A stretch of DNA of 8,353 nucleotides. Origin: an uncultured Rhizobiaceae group bacterium (lineage in GTDB: Bacteria > Pseudomonadota > Alphaproteobacteria > Rhizobiales > Rhizobiaceae). The first letter of the stretch is position 1. Each line of letters opens with the position of its first letter. Below the pieces are notes generated by a model. It was given only the letters and a program-made list of their open reading frames with translations. It had not been told where the DNA came from and did not search any database. Location: assembly GCA_937944075.1 (NCBI GenBank), contig CALDZZ010000117.1:1-8353 (forward strand), written 5' to 3'. A program made the position numbers and the translations under genes. Positions 1 through 6,377 of this stretch are shown piece by piece.

Positions 1-57
1 GAAAATGGAAAGTTTGCAGAGCTTTACCTTAGATACTTCCCGCTGGGCTTATACTGA
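1..57 (+). CDS. Possible C-terminal end of a rightward gene (partial)
   Basis: Frame 1 is open from the window edge to a TGA at 55-57 and reads ENGKFAELYLRYFPLGLY. The leftward strand has no ATG, GTG or TTG in this stretch, so a leftward gene cannot start here. A rightward gene converging on the hydroxylase gene would fit the layout. Frame 2 is also open, up to a TGA at 89-91, but it would overlap the hydroxylase gene and its residues look less protein-like. Eighteen codons are too few to name a family, and the stretch could simply be intergenic. Confidence 0.3.
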   Translation, partial: ENGKFAELYLRYFPLGLY

Positions 58-77
58 AGCTCGTCTAGTGGTCGGGC

Positions 78-875
78 TTATCGTTGCTTGATGAACGGCA
101 CTTTCAGGGACCATAATACATTTGTGGGGCGCTCGTCCTGCCATTCTGCAAGTCCTATTTTCATTCGGTCGTGCCCTGCTTCAGGCTGATCAATATAAGT
201 TCCAAAAAGCCTGTCCCAAACAGCAAGATTAAATCCATAGTTGGAATCTGTCTCATTATGCACGATTGAATGGTGTACCCTGTGCATGTCTGGTGTCACG
301 ATGAAAAGCCTCAGGATACGGTCCAGCCCGAGTGGCAGTTTGAGGTTTGAATGATTAAACATCGCAGCGCCATTCAAGACAATCTCAAAGATTAAAACGG
401 ATACAGCCGGTGCGCCCAAGGCCACTACAATAATCATTTTCCAGATCATGGAGAGGATGATTTCAATCGGGTGAAACCGGATTGCCGTCGACACATCAAT
501 ATCGACATCAGAATGATGCATGCGGTGGACTTTCCACAAAACAGGCACCTTGTGAGAAGCAAGGTGTGAAAACCAGATTGCAAAGTCCAGCACAATAAAA
601 GAGGTCACAACTGCCAGGGCAAAAGGGACTTCAATAAGATTGAACAAGCCGTAGCCATTGGTTTCAGCCCAAAGAGCAACACCTGCTGCCGCGCCGGTAA
701 ATACAAGACGAAGAACAAAGGAATCGATGATTACTATTGTCCAGTTTGTGAACCAGCGTTTTGCCTTCACATGTTCAAGTTCCCTTCTGGGTGCCAGAAA
801 TTCCATCACTGCCAGTATGCAAAACAGACCTATGAAAACGCCCAGTCGGATTTGTGGTTCGCTAAACTCAAACAT
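78..875 (-). CDS. Fatty acid hydroxylase / sterol desaturase family membrane protein
   Basis: This 265-residue integral membrane protein belongs to the fatty acid hydroxylase superfamily, whose di-iron enzymes hydroxylate or desaturate lipids, sterols or carotenoids using O2. The histidine clusters that bind the iron pair are all visible: HLASH (104-108), HRMHH (117-121), a single His in FHP (135), His175 in NHSN, and HRVHH (198-202). Hydrophobic segments lie at about 9-28, 45-68, 83-103 and 139-170, so the His boxes would face the cytoplasm. The length is normal for bacterial members. The ATG at 873-875 has AAAGAG 8 nt upstream. The gene lies 39 nt downstream of the TerB-like gene on the same strand and is probably co-transcribed with it. 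The substrate cannot be told from sequence, and true sterol activity is unlikely to be the default in a bacterium. The family call is firm; the reaction is inferred. Confidence 0.88.
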   Translation of the reverse strand: MFEFSEPQIRLGVFIGLFCILAVMEFLAPRRELEHVKAKRWFTNWTIVIIDSFVLRLVFTGAAAGVALWAETNGYGLFNLIEVPFALAVVTSFIVLDFAIWFSHLASHKVPVLWKVHRMHHSDVDIDVSTAIRFHPIEIILSMIWKMIIVVALGAPAVSVLIFEIVLNGAAMFNHSNLKLPLGLDRILRLFIVTPDMHRVHHSIVHNETDSNYGFNLAVWDRLFGTYIDQPEAGHDRMKIGLAEWQDERPTNVLWSLKVPFIKQR

Positions 876-914
876 GATATTTGCTCTTTGTTGCAGGACA
901 GGAATTGTTGGAAA

Positions 915-1325
915 CTATATTCTGCTGTGACGTGCTCTTGCACCTCTTTCGATGGCTGAACAAATCAATTTGTCGATATCAAGATCCTGTCTCATAATTT
1001 GTAAAAGCCTGAGTTCTTCCTGCTCAACATTCAAATCAGCCGCGGCGACTTCCACAGCCAGTGCATAGGCAGTTTCATGGAGTTTGCGGGGCAGGTACTG
1101 CAATGTGTTTTCTATGATTGTTTCCAGACCGTTGTCTTCGTCCAGAATTTCACGGCATAGTGAGACATCTTCATTCAGGTTGTTCTCGTCGTAATCTGCA
1201 AAAACAGGCAGGTATTTGATTATCGTTTCAATCTTCAAGAGCTCCTGGTCAGTCATGTTGGTATCTGCCGCCGACATGGTGACCATGATGTGTATCAACA
1301 CCTGATGATGAGATAGTTTAGCCAT
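915..1325 (-). CDS. TerB-like (tellurite resistance family) acidic helical protein
   Basis: The 136-residue protein has the pattern of the TerB domain, a small all-helical, acidic fold. TerB proteins are linked to tellurite resistance and to metal- or membrane-associated stress complexes. The domain is an internal duplication: SAADTNMTDQELLKI (18-32) and VAAADLNVEQEELRLL (93-108) share the AAD-N-EL pattern with conserved acidic residues. No signal peptide or membrane segment is seen. The frame stays open up to 1436, but I chose the ATG at 1323-1325 because AAAAGG lies 8 nt upstream and the TerB similarity begins at once. The extra 37 residues of the longer reading look unrelated. The gene diverges from lysK and precedes the hydroxylase gene by 39 nt. 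Nothing else of a ter operon is present, so tellurite resistance should not be assumed. Confidence 0.72.
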   Translation of the reverse strand: MAKLSHHQVLIHIMVTMSAADTNMTDQELLKIETIIKYLPVFADYDENNLNEDVSLCREILDEDNGLETIIENTLQYLPRKLHETAYALAVEVAAADLNVEQEELRLLQIMRQDLDIDKLICSAIERGARARHSRI

Positions 1326-1362
1326 TGAAAATGCCTTTTGTATTTCTTGCAGTTCTAAAGCA

Positions 1363-1391
1363 AAGGTAATGCTGAAAATTGCCTTGTGCAA
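1363..1391 (-). promoter_or_regulatory. Candidate leftward promoter of the TerB-like/hydroxylase unit
   Basis: Read on the minus strand, TTGCAC (1386-1391) is followed after 17 nt by TACCTT (1363-1368), 37 nt before the start codon. Both boxes match the sigma-70 consensus only partly. Support comes from a similar arrangement, with CAATTTTCAG at the same place in the spacer, upstream of the other divergent leftward gene (6328-6356). Confidence 0.28.
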
Positions 1392-1396
1392 CCCGC

Positions 1397-1423
1397 TTGG
1401 AAATTTGCCGCAGATGCTATAAC
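1397..1423 (+). promoter_or_regulatory. Candidate rightward promoter of lysK
   Basis: TTGGAA (1397-1402) precedes TATAAC (1418-1423), which is a good -10 box. The spacer is 15 nt, shorter than the usual 17. The -10 box lies 36 nt before the lysK start codon. The lysK ribosome binding site is AAAAGG (1445-1450), 9 nt before the ATG. Confidence 0.3.
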
Positions 1424-1459
1424 TAACGTTCAACAAACTCCCCTAAAAGGCGCGAATAC

Positions 1460-3046
1460 ATGACATCTGAAACGCAACAAGCTGCACAAACATCAAAAGC
1501 CTGGCCATTTGAGGAAGCTCGCAAGGTGGCAAAGCGCCATTTAAAGGAGGGCTATCCGGAAGTTGTTGTGTTTGAAACGGGCTATGGCCCGTCCGGCCTG
1601 CCGCATATAGGCACCTTTGGTGAGGTAGCAAGAACCTCGATGGTCATGAATGCCTTTCGTGCGTTGACAGACAACAAGGTGAAAACAAAGCTGATTTCAT
1701 TTTCAGATGACATGGATGGAATGCGCAAGGTGCCCGGCAATGCCCCCAATCAGAAACTTCTGGAAAACGCACTTGGCCTGCCGCTTACAAAAGTCCCGAA
1801 CCCGTTTGATAGCGAACATGAAAGTTTTGGTCACCACAACAATGCTCAGTTGAGAAGCTTCCTTGACCGTTTCGGTTTTGAATATGAATTCAAGAGCGCA
1901 ACGGAATATTATGAAACGGGTAAGTTTGATGAAGTTTTGAAACTGGCACTTAAAAACTACCAGGCGATTATGGATGTCATGCTGCCTACTCTTGGCGAAG
2001 AACGCCAGGCAACTTACAGTCCGTTCCTGCCAATTTCGCCAAAGACAGGGCGGGTCCTGTATGTGCCGATGAAGTCGATTGATGCAGAAGCAGGCACAAT
2101 CACCTTTGATGATGAAGACGGTGAAGAGACAACACTTTCTGTCACGGGTGGCAATGTCAAAATGCAGTGGAAGCCGGATTTTGGAATGCGCTGGGCAGCA
2201 ATCGGTGTTGATTATGAAATGTATGGCAAGGACCATCACATCAATTCACCGATCTATGATCGAATTTGCCGTATTCTGGGTCAGCGTCCGCCAGAGCATT
2301 TCATCTATGAATTATTCCTGGATGACAAGGGTGAGAAAATTTCCAAAACCAAGGGTAACGGTCTGACAATTGATGAATGGCTATCTTATGCACCAACCGA
2401 GAGCTTGTCGTTTTTCATGTATCAAAAACCAAAGACAGCCAAGCGCCTGTTCTTTGATGTGATCCCGAAAAACGTGGATGAGTATTTTCAGCATCTGGCC
2501 GCATACCCAACACAGGATATCAAGGCACAGTTAAACAATCCGGTCTGGCATATTCACAATGGTAATCCACCTGAAATGACCATGCCGATCAATTATGCCA
2601 TGTTGCTTAATCTGGTAAGCGCCGCCAATGCCTCAGACAAGGAAACATTGTGGGGCTTCATCTCACAATATGCAGAAGGCGTCACGGCTGAAACACATCC
2701 AATGCTGGATGATCTGGTAGGCTATGCAATTCGTTATTTTGAAGACTTCGTAAAACCTCACAAGTCATTCCGTAAACCTACCGATGTTGAGCGCGCAGCA
2801 CTAGAAAACCTGCGAGGCAAGCTATCTGCACTTGACAAAACGGCCGATGCGGAAGCCATTCAGACAGAAGTTTTTACGGTTGGCAAGGAAGCCGGTTTTG
2901 AAAACTTGCGTGAATGGTTTCAGGCGCTTTACCAGATCCTGCTTGGCCAAGATCAGGGGCCACGTTTTGGCTCGTTTGTTGCACTTTACGGTATTGATAG
3001 AACCATCAAGATGATTGATGACGGGCTGGCAGGCAACCTGGGTTAA
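1460..3046 (+). CDS. lysK: Class I lysyl-tRNA synthetase
   Basis: This 528-residue cytoplasmic enzyme activates lysine with ATP and loads it onto tRNA-Lys. It is the class I (archaeal-type) form, with a Rossmann catalytic domain, and is unrelated in fold to the class II LysS/LysU of E. coli. The HIGH signature appears as PSGLPHIGT (44-52). The KMSKS signature appears as EKISKTKGNG (292-301), where KISKT is 293-297. Between them lie family blocks such as FSDDMDGMRKVPGN (81-94), and GVDYEMYGKDHH (249-260) in the active-site region. The C-terminal part (from about 340) is the helical anticodon-binding region. The full length is normal for the class. The ATG at 1460 has AAAAGG 9 nt upstream. It is a single-gene unit: it diverges from the TerB-like gene and converges on the cupin gene, with 35 nt between the two stops and no clear terminator hairpin. 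Class I LysRS is the norm in Alphaproteobacteria. Confidence 0.96.
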   Translation: MTSETQQAAQTSKAWPFEEARKVAKRHLKEGYPEVVVFETGYGPSGLPHIGTFGEVARTSMVMNAFRALTDNKVKTKLISFSDDMDGMRKVPGNAPNQKLLENALGLPLTKVPNPFDSEHESFGHHNNAQLRSFLDRFGFEYEFKSATEYYETGKFDEVLKLALKNYQAIMDVMLPTLGEERQATYSPFLPISPKTGRVLYVPMKSIDAEAGTITFDDEDGEETTLSVTGGNVKMQWKPDFGMRWAAIGVDYEMYGKDHHINSPIYDRICRILGQRPPEHFIYELFLDDKGEKISKTKGNGLTIDEWLSYAPTESLSFFMYQKPKTAKRLFFDVIPKNVDEYFQHLAAYPTQDIKAQLNNPVWHIHNGNPPEMTMPINYAMLLNLVSAANASDKETLWGFISQYAEGVTAETHPMLDDLVGYAIRYFEDFVKPHKSFRKPTDVERAALENLRGKLSALDKTADAEAIQTEVFTVGKEAGFENLREWFQALYQILLGQDQGPRFGSFVALYGIDRTIKMIDDGLAGNLG

Positions 3047-3081
3047 CCCTATCAAGTCGCGTCAGGCTTACCGGGTATTTC

Positions 3082-3675
3082 TCAGCCGTTAAGTCTGTCG
3101 GTTAAGACGGGTGCGATATCAAATTCATTACGCCACACCACATAAGCCAGCACACCCTTTTCGTGTGTTTGCATGTTGTGGGGTTGGTTGCTTGCATGAA
3201 ACACAGTGTCACCCGGTTTCAAAAGCTTCGGAGCATTGCCTTCTGTTGCAAAACTCGCTTCCCCGGCAATGATGAAATATAGCTCTTCAGCAGGGTGATG
3301 ATGCCAGGGATAATAAAGATTGGCATCTGAATACACGAGAAAACCGCGCGCCTTATGAGTCTGGAAATGGCCTTCATGCCCAAACAGTTCATAGCAGGCA
3401 AAGCGCGAGAGAAAATCTTCACCGATATTTGTATCCTTGTAGGTTTCCCGCCAGCAGGCAACCTCCCAGGGTTTAATAAAGGCGTCCCGCATGCGGGAGG
3501 TTTCCATGCTATCAAGCGAAAGGTCCTTGGCCATCAAACTGGCTGCGGGTATTGGTAAGGCTTCAAGATCACGCCACGTGCAATCATCAGGAAACTCAAC
3601 AAAGTCCTTCACAATTGGATTTGTTTTGTGAAGTTTTTGCGCTTCTTCCAGTGCGGTCTCAAAAAGCTTTTGCAT
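3082..3675 (-). CDS. Cupin DMSP lyase family protein (DddQ-like)
   Basis: The 197-residue protein has a helical N-terminal region and a C-terminal single-domain cupin of the dimethylsulfoniopropionate (DMSP) lyase family. Such enzymes split DMSP into dimethyl sulfide and acrylate with a bound metal. Cupin motif 1 is YYPWHHHPAEELY (121-133). By family logic it supplies metal ligands His125, His127 and Glu131, and Tyr133, the position of the proposed catalytic base in DddQ/DddK. Motif 2, GDTVFHASNQPHNM (155-168), supplies His166. The length fits DddQ (about 190-200 residues) better than DddL, DddW or DddK. No signal peptide is seen, so it is probably cytoplasmic. The start ATG lies 4 nt after the stop of the MDR gene, so the two are surely one operon. 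The wider cupin-DLL superfamily includes members without DMSP lyase activity, so the family is clear but the DMSP substrate is inferred. Confidence 0.8.
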   Translation of the reverse strand: MQKLFETALEEAQKLHKTNPIVKDFVEFPDDCTWRDLEALPIPAASLMAKDLSLDSMETSRMRDAFIKPWEVACWRETYKDTNIGEDFLSRFACYELFGHEGHFQTHKARGFLVYSDANLYYPWHHHPAEELYFIIAGEASFATEGNAPKLLKPGDTVFHASNQPHNMQTHEKGVLAYVVWRNEFDIAPVLTDRLNG

Positions 3676-3679
3676 TTAC

Positions 3680-4783
3680 CTAATCCAACGTTATGACGAT
3701 ATTTCCTGTATGTTTCTTGTCAATGAATGCCTGCTGACCTTCCTTGAATTTTTCAAGTGGATATGTTGCTGCCAGTGCGGGTTTTATCTCACCGTTTTTG
3801 ATGTATCGTACAAGATCGGGAAAGACATTGGTTGTTGTGATGGTACAGCCGTGAAACGTAAGGTCCTTGAGGTAAAGCGTTCTCAAATCAAGCTCAACCA
3901 TCGGCCCGGCAATAGCGCCGGAGGTTCCATATCGTCCGCCTCTTTCAAGGGCATCAAGCAGGGTTGGGAAATATTCCCCACCAGCAATATCGGCAACAAT
4001 GCTGACCGTCTCCTGACCAATTGCGTTTGCAAGTGCCTTGGAAAGGTTGTCCGGATTGCGCGGTAAAATGGCAGTTGGATTAAACTTTGCGACATCAGCA
4101 TGTTTGCTTTCACTTGCAAGTGCAATGGTTCTTGCACCACGTCGATTGGCCAATTGTATAAGTGCCGAACCCACACCGCCAGAGGCACCCGTAATCAGGA
4201 CACAATCTCCTTCCTTGCATCCAACCCTGTTAAGAAGATTTTCTGCGGTGGTGTAGGAACATGAAAAGGTTGCAAGCTCTGCGTGGGAAAGATCAGAATT
4301 TACAACTTGAATATTATGACGGTTGGCCTTGGTATATTCTGCAAAACCACCATCACATTCAGAGCCAAAGTAACCGGTCGAATTTTTGTCATCAGGGTTG
4401 TCCCAGTCGCGCAGCCAGCAGTCTGCCATGACGCGTTTGCCGATCAGTTCAGGATCTGAGTTGCTGCCGATAGCGACAACTGTACCAACAATATCCGCGC
4501 CCTGAATGCGAGGGAATGAAATTGGCGCACCGCCCCAGCTCGGGTCTTCATTGTCAACTTTGGAATACCCATCACCGCTTGTGGCTTCGGACACAGCCTT
4601 GGAGTACCATCCGGTTCGTGTGTTGACGTCCGTATTATTCATCCCGCAGGCGTGAACTTTTATCAAGACATCATCCGGGCTGTTGATTTGTGGTGCAGGC
4701 CAGTCCTCATGGTATTCATTTGCGTCAATGTCGCCATGACCTTTGAGGACGATTGCTCGCATGGTTGATGGGGCGGTTGTCAT
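3680..4783 (-). CDS. Zinc-independent MDR-family alcohol dehydrogenase/quinone oxidoreductase-like reductase
   Basis: This 367-residue cytoplasmic NAD(P)H-dependent oxidoreductase belongs to the medium-chain dehydrogenase/reductase superfamily. The N-terminal GroES-like domain contains ACGMNNTDVNTRTGWYSK (45-62) and the block IQGADIVGTVVAIGS (93-107). The Rossmann domain begins at VLITGASGGVGSA (195-207), with the dinucleotide-binding GASGGVG at 199-205. The GHE motif that holds catalytic zinc in true alcohol dehydrogenases is replaced by GAD (95-97), and the structural four-Cys lobe is absent. This points to a quinone-oxidoreductase or enoyl-reductase type chemistry. Residues 60-92 form an insert that makes it longer than AcuI (about 330). 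AGGAG lies 9 nt before the ATG at 4781-4783, which favours this start over Met8. It is the first gene of a tight pair with the DddQ-like cupin. The substrate is unknown; acryloyl-CoA or another lyase-derived product is a guess from context. Confidence 0.85.
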   Translation of the reverse strand: MTTAPSTMRAIVLKGHGDIDANEYHEDWPAPQINSPDDVLIKVHACGMNNTDVNTRTGWYSKAVSEATSGDGYSKVDNEDPSWGGAPISFPRIQGADIVGTVVAIGSNSDPELIGKRVMADCWLRDWDNPDDKNSTGYFGSECDGGFAEYTKANRHNIQVVNSDLSHAELATFSCSYTTAENLLNRVGCKEGDCVLITGASGGVGSALIQLANRRGARTIALASESKHADVAKFNPTAILPRNPDNLSKALANAIGQETVSIVADIAGGEYFPTLLDALERGGRYGTSGAIAGPMVELDLRTLYLKDLTFHGCTITTTNVFPDLVRYIKNGEIKPALAATYPLEKFKEGQQAFIDKKHTGNIVITLD

Positions 4784-4862
4784 GGCAAATTGCTCCTGCG
4801 TTCACCGGGTTGTTTGTCATGATGGCAGAACAATCTCTTGAAGCAAATTTCCAACTGCGACA

Positions 4863-4891
4863 TTTAAAAGCGTGAAATATGGCTTTGACAA
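4863..4891 (-). promoter_or_regulatory. Candidate promoter of the MDR-DddQ-like operon
   Basis: On the minus strand TTGTCA (4886-4891, one mismatch to TTGACA) is followed after exactly 17 nt by TTTAAA (4863-4868). This is the best sigma-70-like pair in the 142-nt gap between the S24 regulator and the MDR gene. It would leave a leader of roughly 70 nt before the MDR start codon. The -35 box sits inside the palindrome at 4881-4895. Confidence 0.42.
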
Positions 4892-4895
4892 AGCC
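4881..4895. repeat. Perfect 15-bp palindrome, candidate operator
   Basis: GGCTTTGACAAAGCC is an inverted repeat of 7 bp arms around a single central base. It overlaps the candidate -35 box of the MDR operon, where a dimeric repressor would block RNA polymerase. The short centre argues against a good RNA hairpin. Read leftward, the sequence after it (ATATTTC) is not a clear U-run, so it is a poor terminator for the upstream regulator gene. The regulator that would bind it is unknown; the adjacent S24 protein is one possibility. Confidence 0.45.
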
Positions 4896-4925
4896 TGCAT
4901 TCTTCAAATGGTGTGATATTGGATT

Positions 4926-5597
4926 TTACTGGCTGGCCCAGATAATCCTTGCAAGCCACTCTAGATCATCAGGTGCAAACTTCAGGGTGTCATGTTCCGG
5001 ATTGAGCGAGAGTAATTCGATGACTTTTGATGTTTTGCGCTCAAGTGTTTTGGCAAAAACCTCGCCTTCGCGTGTTTTTGCGACCACACGGTCACCCTTT
5101 CGAACCTGTGCGGTCGGGTCAACGATAATAATATCGCCTTCACGATAAAGCGGCATCATGCTGTCACCTGAAACTTTCAGCGCGTAGGCATTTTCACTTG
5201 CACCTGTTGGAGGAGAAATTTCCTCCCACCCCTGGCCAACCGGAAATCCGCCATCATCAAAAAATCCTCCAACACCTGCCTGTGCAAAACCAATCAGGGG
5301 TACGGAGTTTTGTGCAGCTGTTTGCTGGTAGCTTCCAGTCGGAAAATCGGTTGATCCGTGTTCAGTTTCCACCATATCCATAAAATCGCTGATGGAAGTG
5401 CCGGTTGCCTTTAGTATCTTGGCAATGGACTCGGTTGATGGCCAGCGTTCTCTTCCTTCGCTGGTGAAACGCTTTGAGGGGTTGAAACTTGTTGGATCAA
5501 GCCCTGAATTCCTGGCCAACCCGGAAGCAGACATGCTGGCACTCTCAGCAAGTTCATCAATTGCTGCCCAAATCTGTTTGTGGGTTAACATATCCAT
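4926..5597 (-). CDS. S24-family LexA/CI-like transcriptional repressor (Cro/C1 HTH plus peptidase domain)
   Basis: This 223-residue protein joins an N-terminal Cro/C1-type helix-turn-helix (about 5-70, including SASGLARNSGLDPTSF) to a C-terminal S24 self-cleaving domain. The peptidase parts are intact: a cleavage-type Ala107-Gly108 in PLIGFAQAGVGG, the nucleophile Ser146 in SGDSMMP, and Lys183 in VFAKTL. The Ser-to-Lys spacing of 37 residues equals that of E. coli LexA. Such proteins bind DNA as dimers and are inactivated by RecA-stimulated or spontaneous self-cleavage. I chose the ATG at 5595-5597 because GAAGG (5605-5609) lies 7 nt upstream; a TTG at 5603 and an ATG at 5591 are alternatives. 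The N-terminus (MLTHKQIWAAIDELAE) resembles chromosomal alphaproteobacterial regulators rather than phage CI, and no phage genes are nearby. It lies 142 nt upstream of the MDR operon on the same strand. Its targets are unknown, and it is probably not LexA itself. Confidence 0.88.
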   Translation of the reverse strand: MDMLTHKQIWAAIDELAESASMSASGLARNSGLDPTSFNPSKRFTSEGRERWPSTESIAKILKATGTSISDFMDMVETEHGSTDFPTGSYQQTAAQNSVPLIGFAQAGVGGFFDDGGFPVGQGWEEISPPTGASENAYALKVSGDSMMPLYREGDIIIVDPTAQVRKGDRVVAKTREGEVFAKTLERKTSKVIELLSLNPEHDTLKFAPDDLEWLARIIWASQ

Positions 5598-5612
5598 CTG
5601 CAAGCCTTCAAA

Positions 5613-5626
5613 AGGAATAATTTCCT
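5613..5626. repeat. Small inverted repeat upstream of the S24 regulator, possible auto-operator
   Basis: AGGAA-TAAT-TTCCT has 5-bp arms around a 4-nt centre. It lies 15 nt before the regulator's ATG, just upstream of its ribosome binding site. It touches a weak candidate -10 box (TAAACA read leftward, 5626-5631; TGGACA -35 at 5649-5654, 17-nt spacer). Autorepression at such a site is common for CI-like regulators, but five-base arms occur often by chance. Confidence 0.22.
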
Positions 5627-5679
5627 GTTTAGACCAGCCTCCAAAGCTTGTCCAGTTTTTCTGTCAGAACTGTGAGCGT

Positions 5680-6303
5680 CTAAACATCATGGGAAAAAGC
5701 TTTCCTGCCGGAGGCAATCATATGCTCCAGATATTCCAGACGGTCCTGTCCCCAGAAGACTTCACCATCATACACATAGGCAGGTGCTCCGATTGCATCT
5801 GAAGATATGGCAGCCTGTGTATTGGCATTGCGCAGTTCTGTGATTTCTTCAGAGTCGGCAAGCTCCATGATCATCTTTGAATCATGACCACATTCTTCAA
5901 GAAGTGAAATGAGGGTTTCATGACTGGCTACATCCAGGTTTTGTTCCCAGCACGCCCTCCCAACAGCATGGGAAAAACCTGCGGGATCAAGCCCTGCATG
6001 CACCAGGGCAGTAATACACAAATCTGCAGGCGCTGGATTGGTGGGAAAATGTTTAGGGCTTGGGTTCATGCAGACATCACGCATGACTGCAACGCGCTGG
6101 ATTTCGATCATGCGGTAGCGTTGGCGAACAGGCGCACGCTCGGCAGGAGGCTGGGCGCCAGACTCTTTCCAGACACCGAAAATATCAAACGGCTTGAAGT
6201 GGACAGTCTTGTCATGTGCCTTGGCAATTTCCATAAGCTTGCCATGCCCCAGGTAAGCAAAGGGCGAGATGCAGGTGAAATAATAATCGATCGTTTTGCT
6301 CAT
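5680..6303 (-). CDS. 2-hydroxychromene-2-carboxylate isomerase-like DsbA-family protein
   Basis: The 207-residue protein has a DsbA/thioredoxin-like fold of the HCCA isomerase (NahD, kappa-GST related) type. Known members isomerise 2-hydroxychromene-2-carboxylate with glutathione during naphthalene breakdown; most homologues have unknown substrates. The N-terminal YYFTCISPFAYLG (7-19) carries Ser13-Pro14 where DsbA has CxxC, so it is not a disulfide oxidase. The C-terminal block IGAPAYVYDGEVFWGQDRL (171-189) contains the conserved cis-proline Pro174 and the FWGQDRL signature. No signal peptide is seen. The frame continues upstream to 6681, but AAGGAG (6310-6315) lies 6 nt before the ATG at 6301-6303 and the family similarity begins there; the longer reading would overlap the divergent methyltransferase gene. 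It lies 82 nt upstream of the S24 regulator. No other naphthalene pathway gene is present. Confidence 0.88.
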   Translation of the reverse strand: MSKTIDYYFTCISPFAYLGHGKLMEIAKAHDKTVHFKPFDIFGVWKESGAQPPAERAPVRQRYRMIEIQRVAVMRDVCMNPSPKHFPTNPAPADLCITALVHAGLDPAGFSHAVGRACWEQNLDVASHETLISLLEECGHDSKMIMELADSEEITELRNANTQAAISSDAIGAPAYVYDGEVFWGQDRLEYLEHMIASGRKAFSHDV

Positions 6304-6327
6304 GGTTTTCTCCTTGAATGAAAATGC

Positions 6328-6356
6328 ATGATTGCACTGAAAATTGTTTGCGGCAA
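6328..6356 (-). promoter_or_regulatory. Candidate leftward promoter of the isomerase gene
   Basis: On the minus strand TTGCCG (6351-6356) is followed after 17 nt by AATCAT (6328-6333). Both are partial consensus matches. The spacer contains CAATTTTCAG in the same register as in the candidate TerB-like promoter (1363-1391). No convincing rightward promoter for the methyltransferase was found in the remaining 74-nt divergent gap. Confidence 0.25.
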
Positions 6357-6377
6357 TAGTGTCATTGGGAGACTGTA

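Noticed and set aside
45..81. GGGCTTAT repeated at 45-52 and 74-81
   Set aside because: An 8-base direct repeat near a gene end is too short to suggest an attachment site or mobile element.
1326..1436. Upstream extension of the TerB-like frame by 37 residues
   Set aside because: The extra residues look unrelated, and AAAAGG is correctly spaced for the ATG at 1325.
1703..2239. Leftward open frame of 178 residues inside lysK
   Set aside because: It lies fully within a conserved synthetase gene, is rich in Cys, His and Phe as antisense frames are, and resembles no family.
3040..3049. GGGTTAACCC, a perfect 10-bp palindrome across the lysK stop codon
   Set aside because: It has no loop and no following T-run, so it is not a terminator; a 10-bp palindrome at a stop codon is easily a coincidence of codon choice.
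4926..5597. Prophage remnant suggested by the CI-like repressor
   Set aside because: No integrase, cro, excisionase or structural gene lies nearby, and the N-terminus fits chromosomal alphaproteobacterial regulators.
5653..5672. CAGTT/AACTG inverted repeat after the isomerase stop
   Set aside because: Only five paired bases with a long interior, and no T-run in the leftward direction of transcription.
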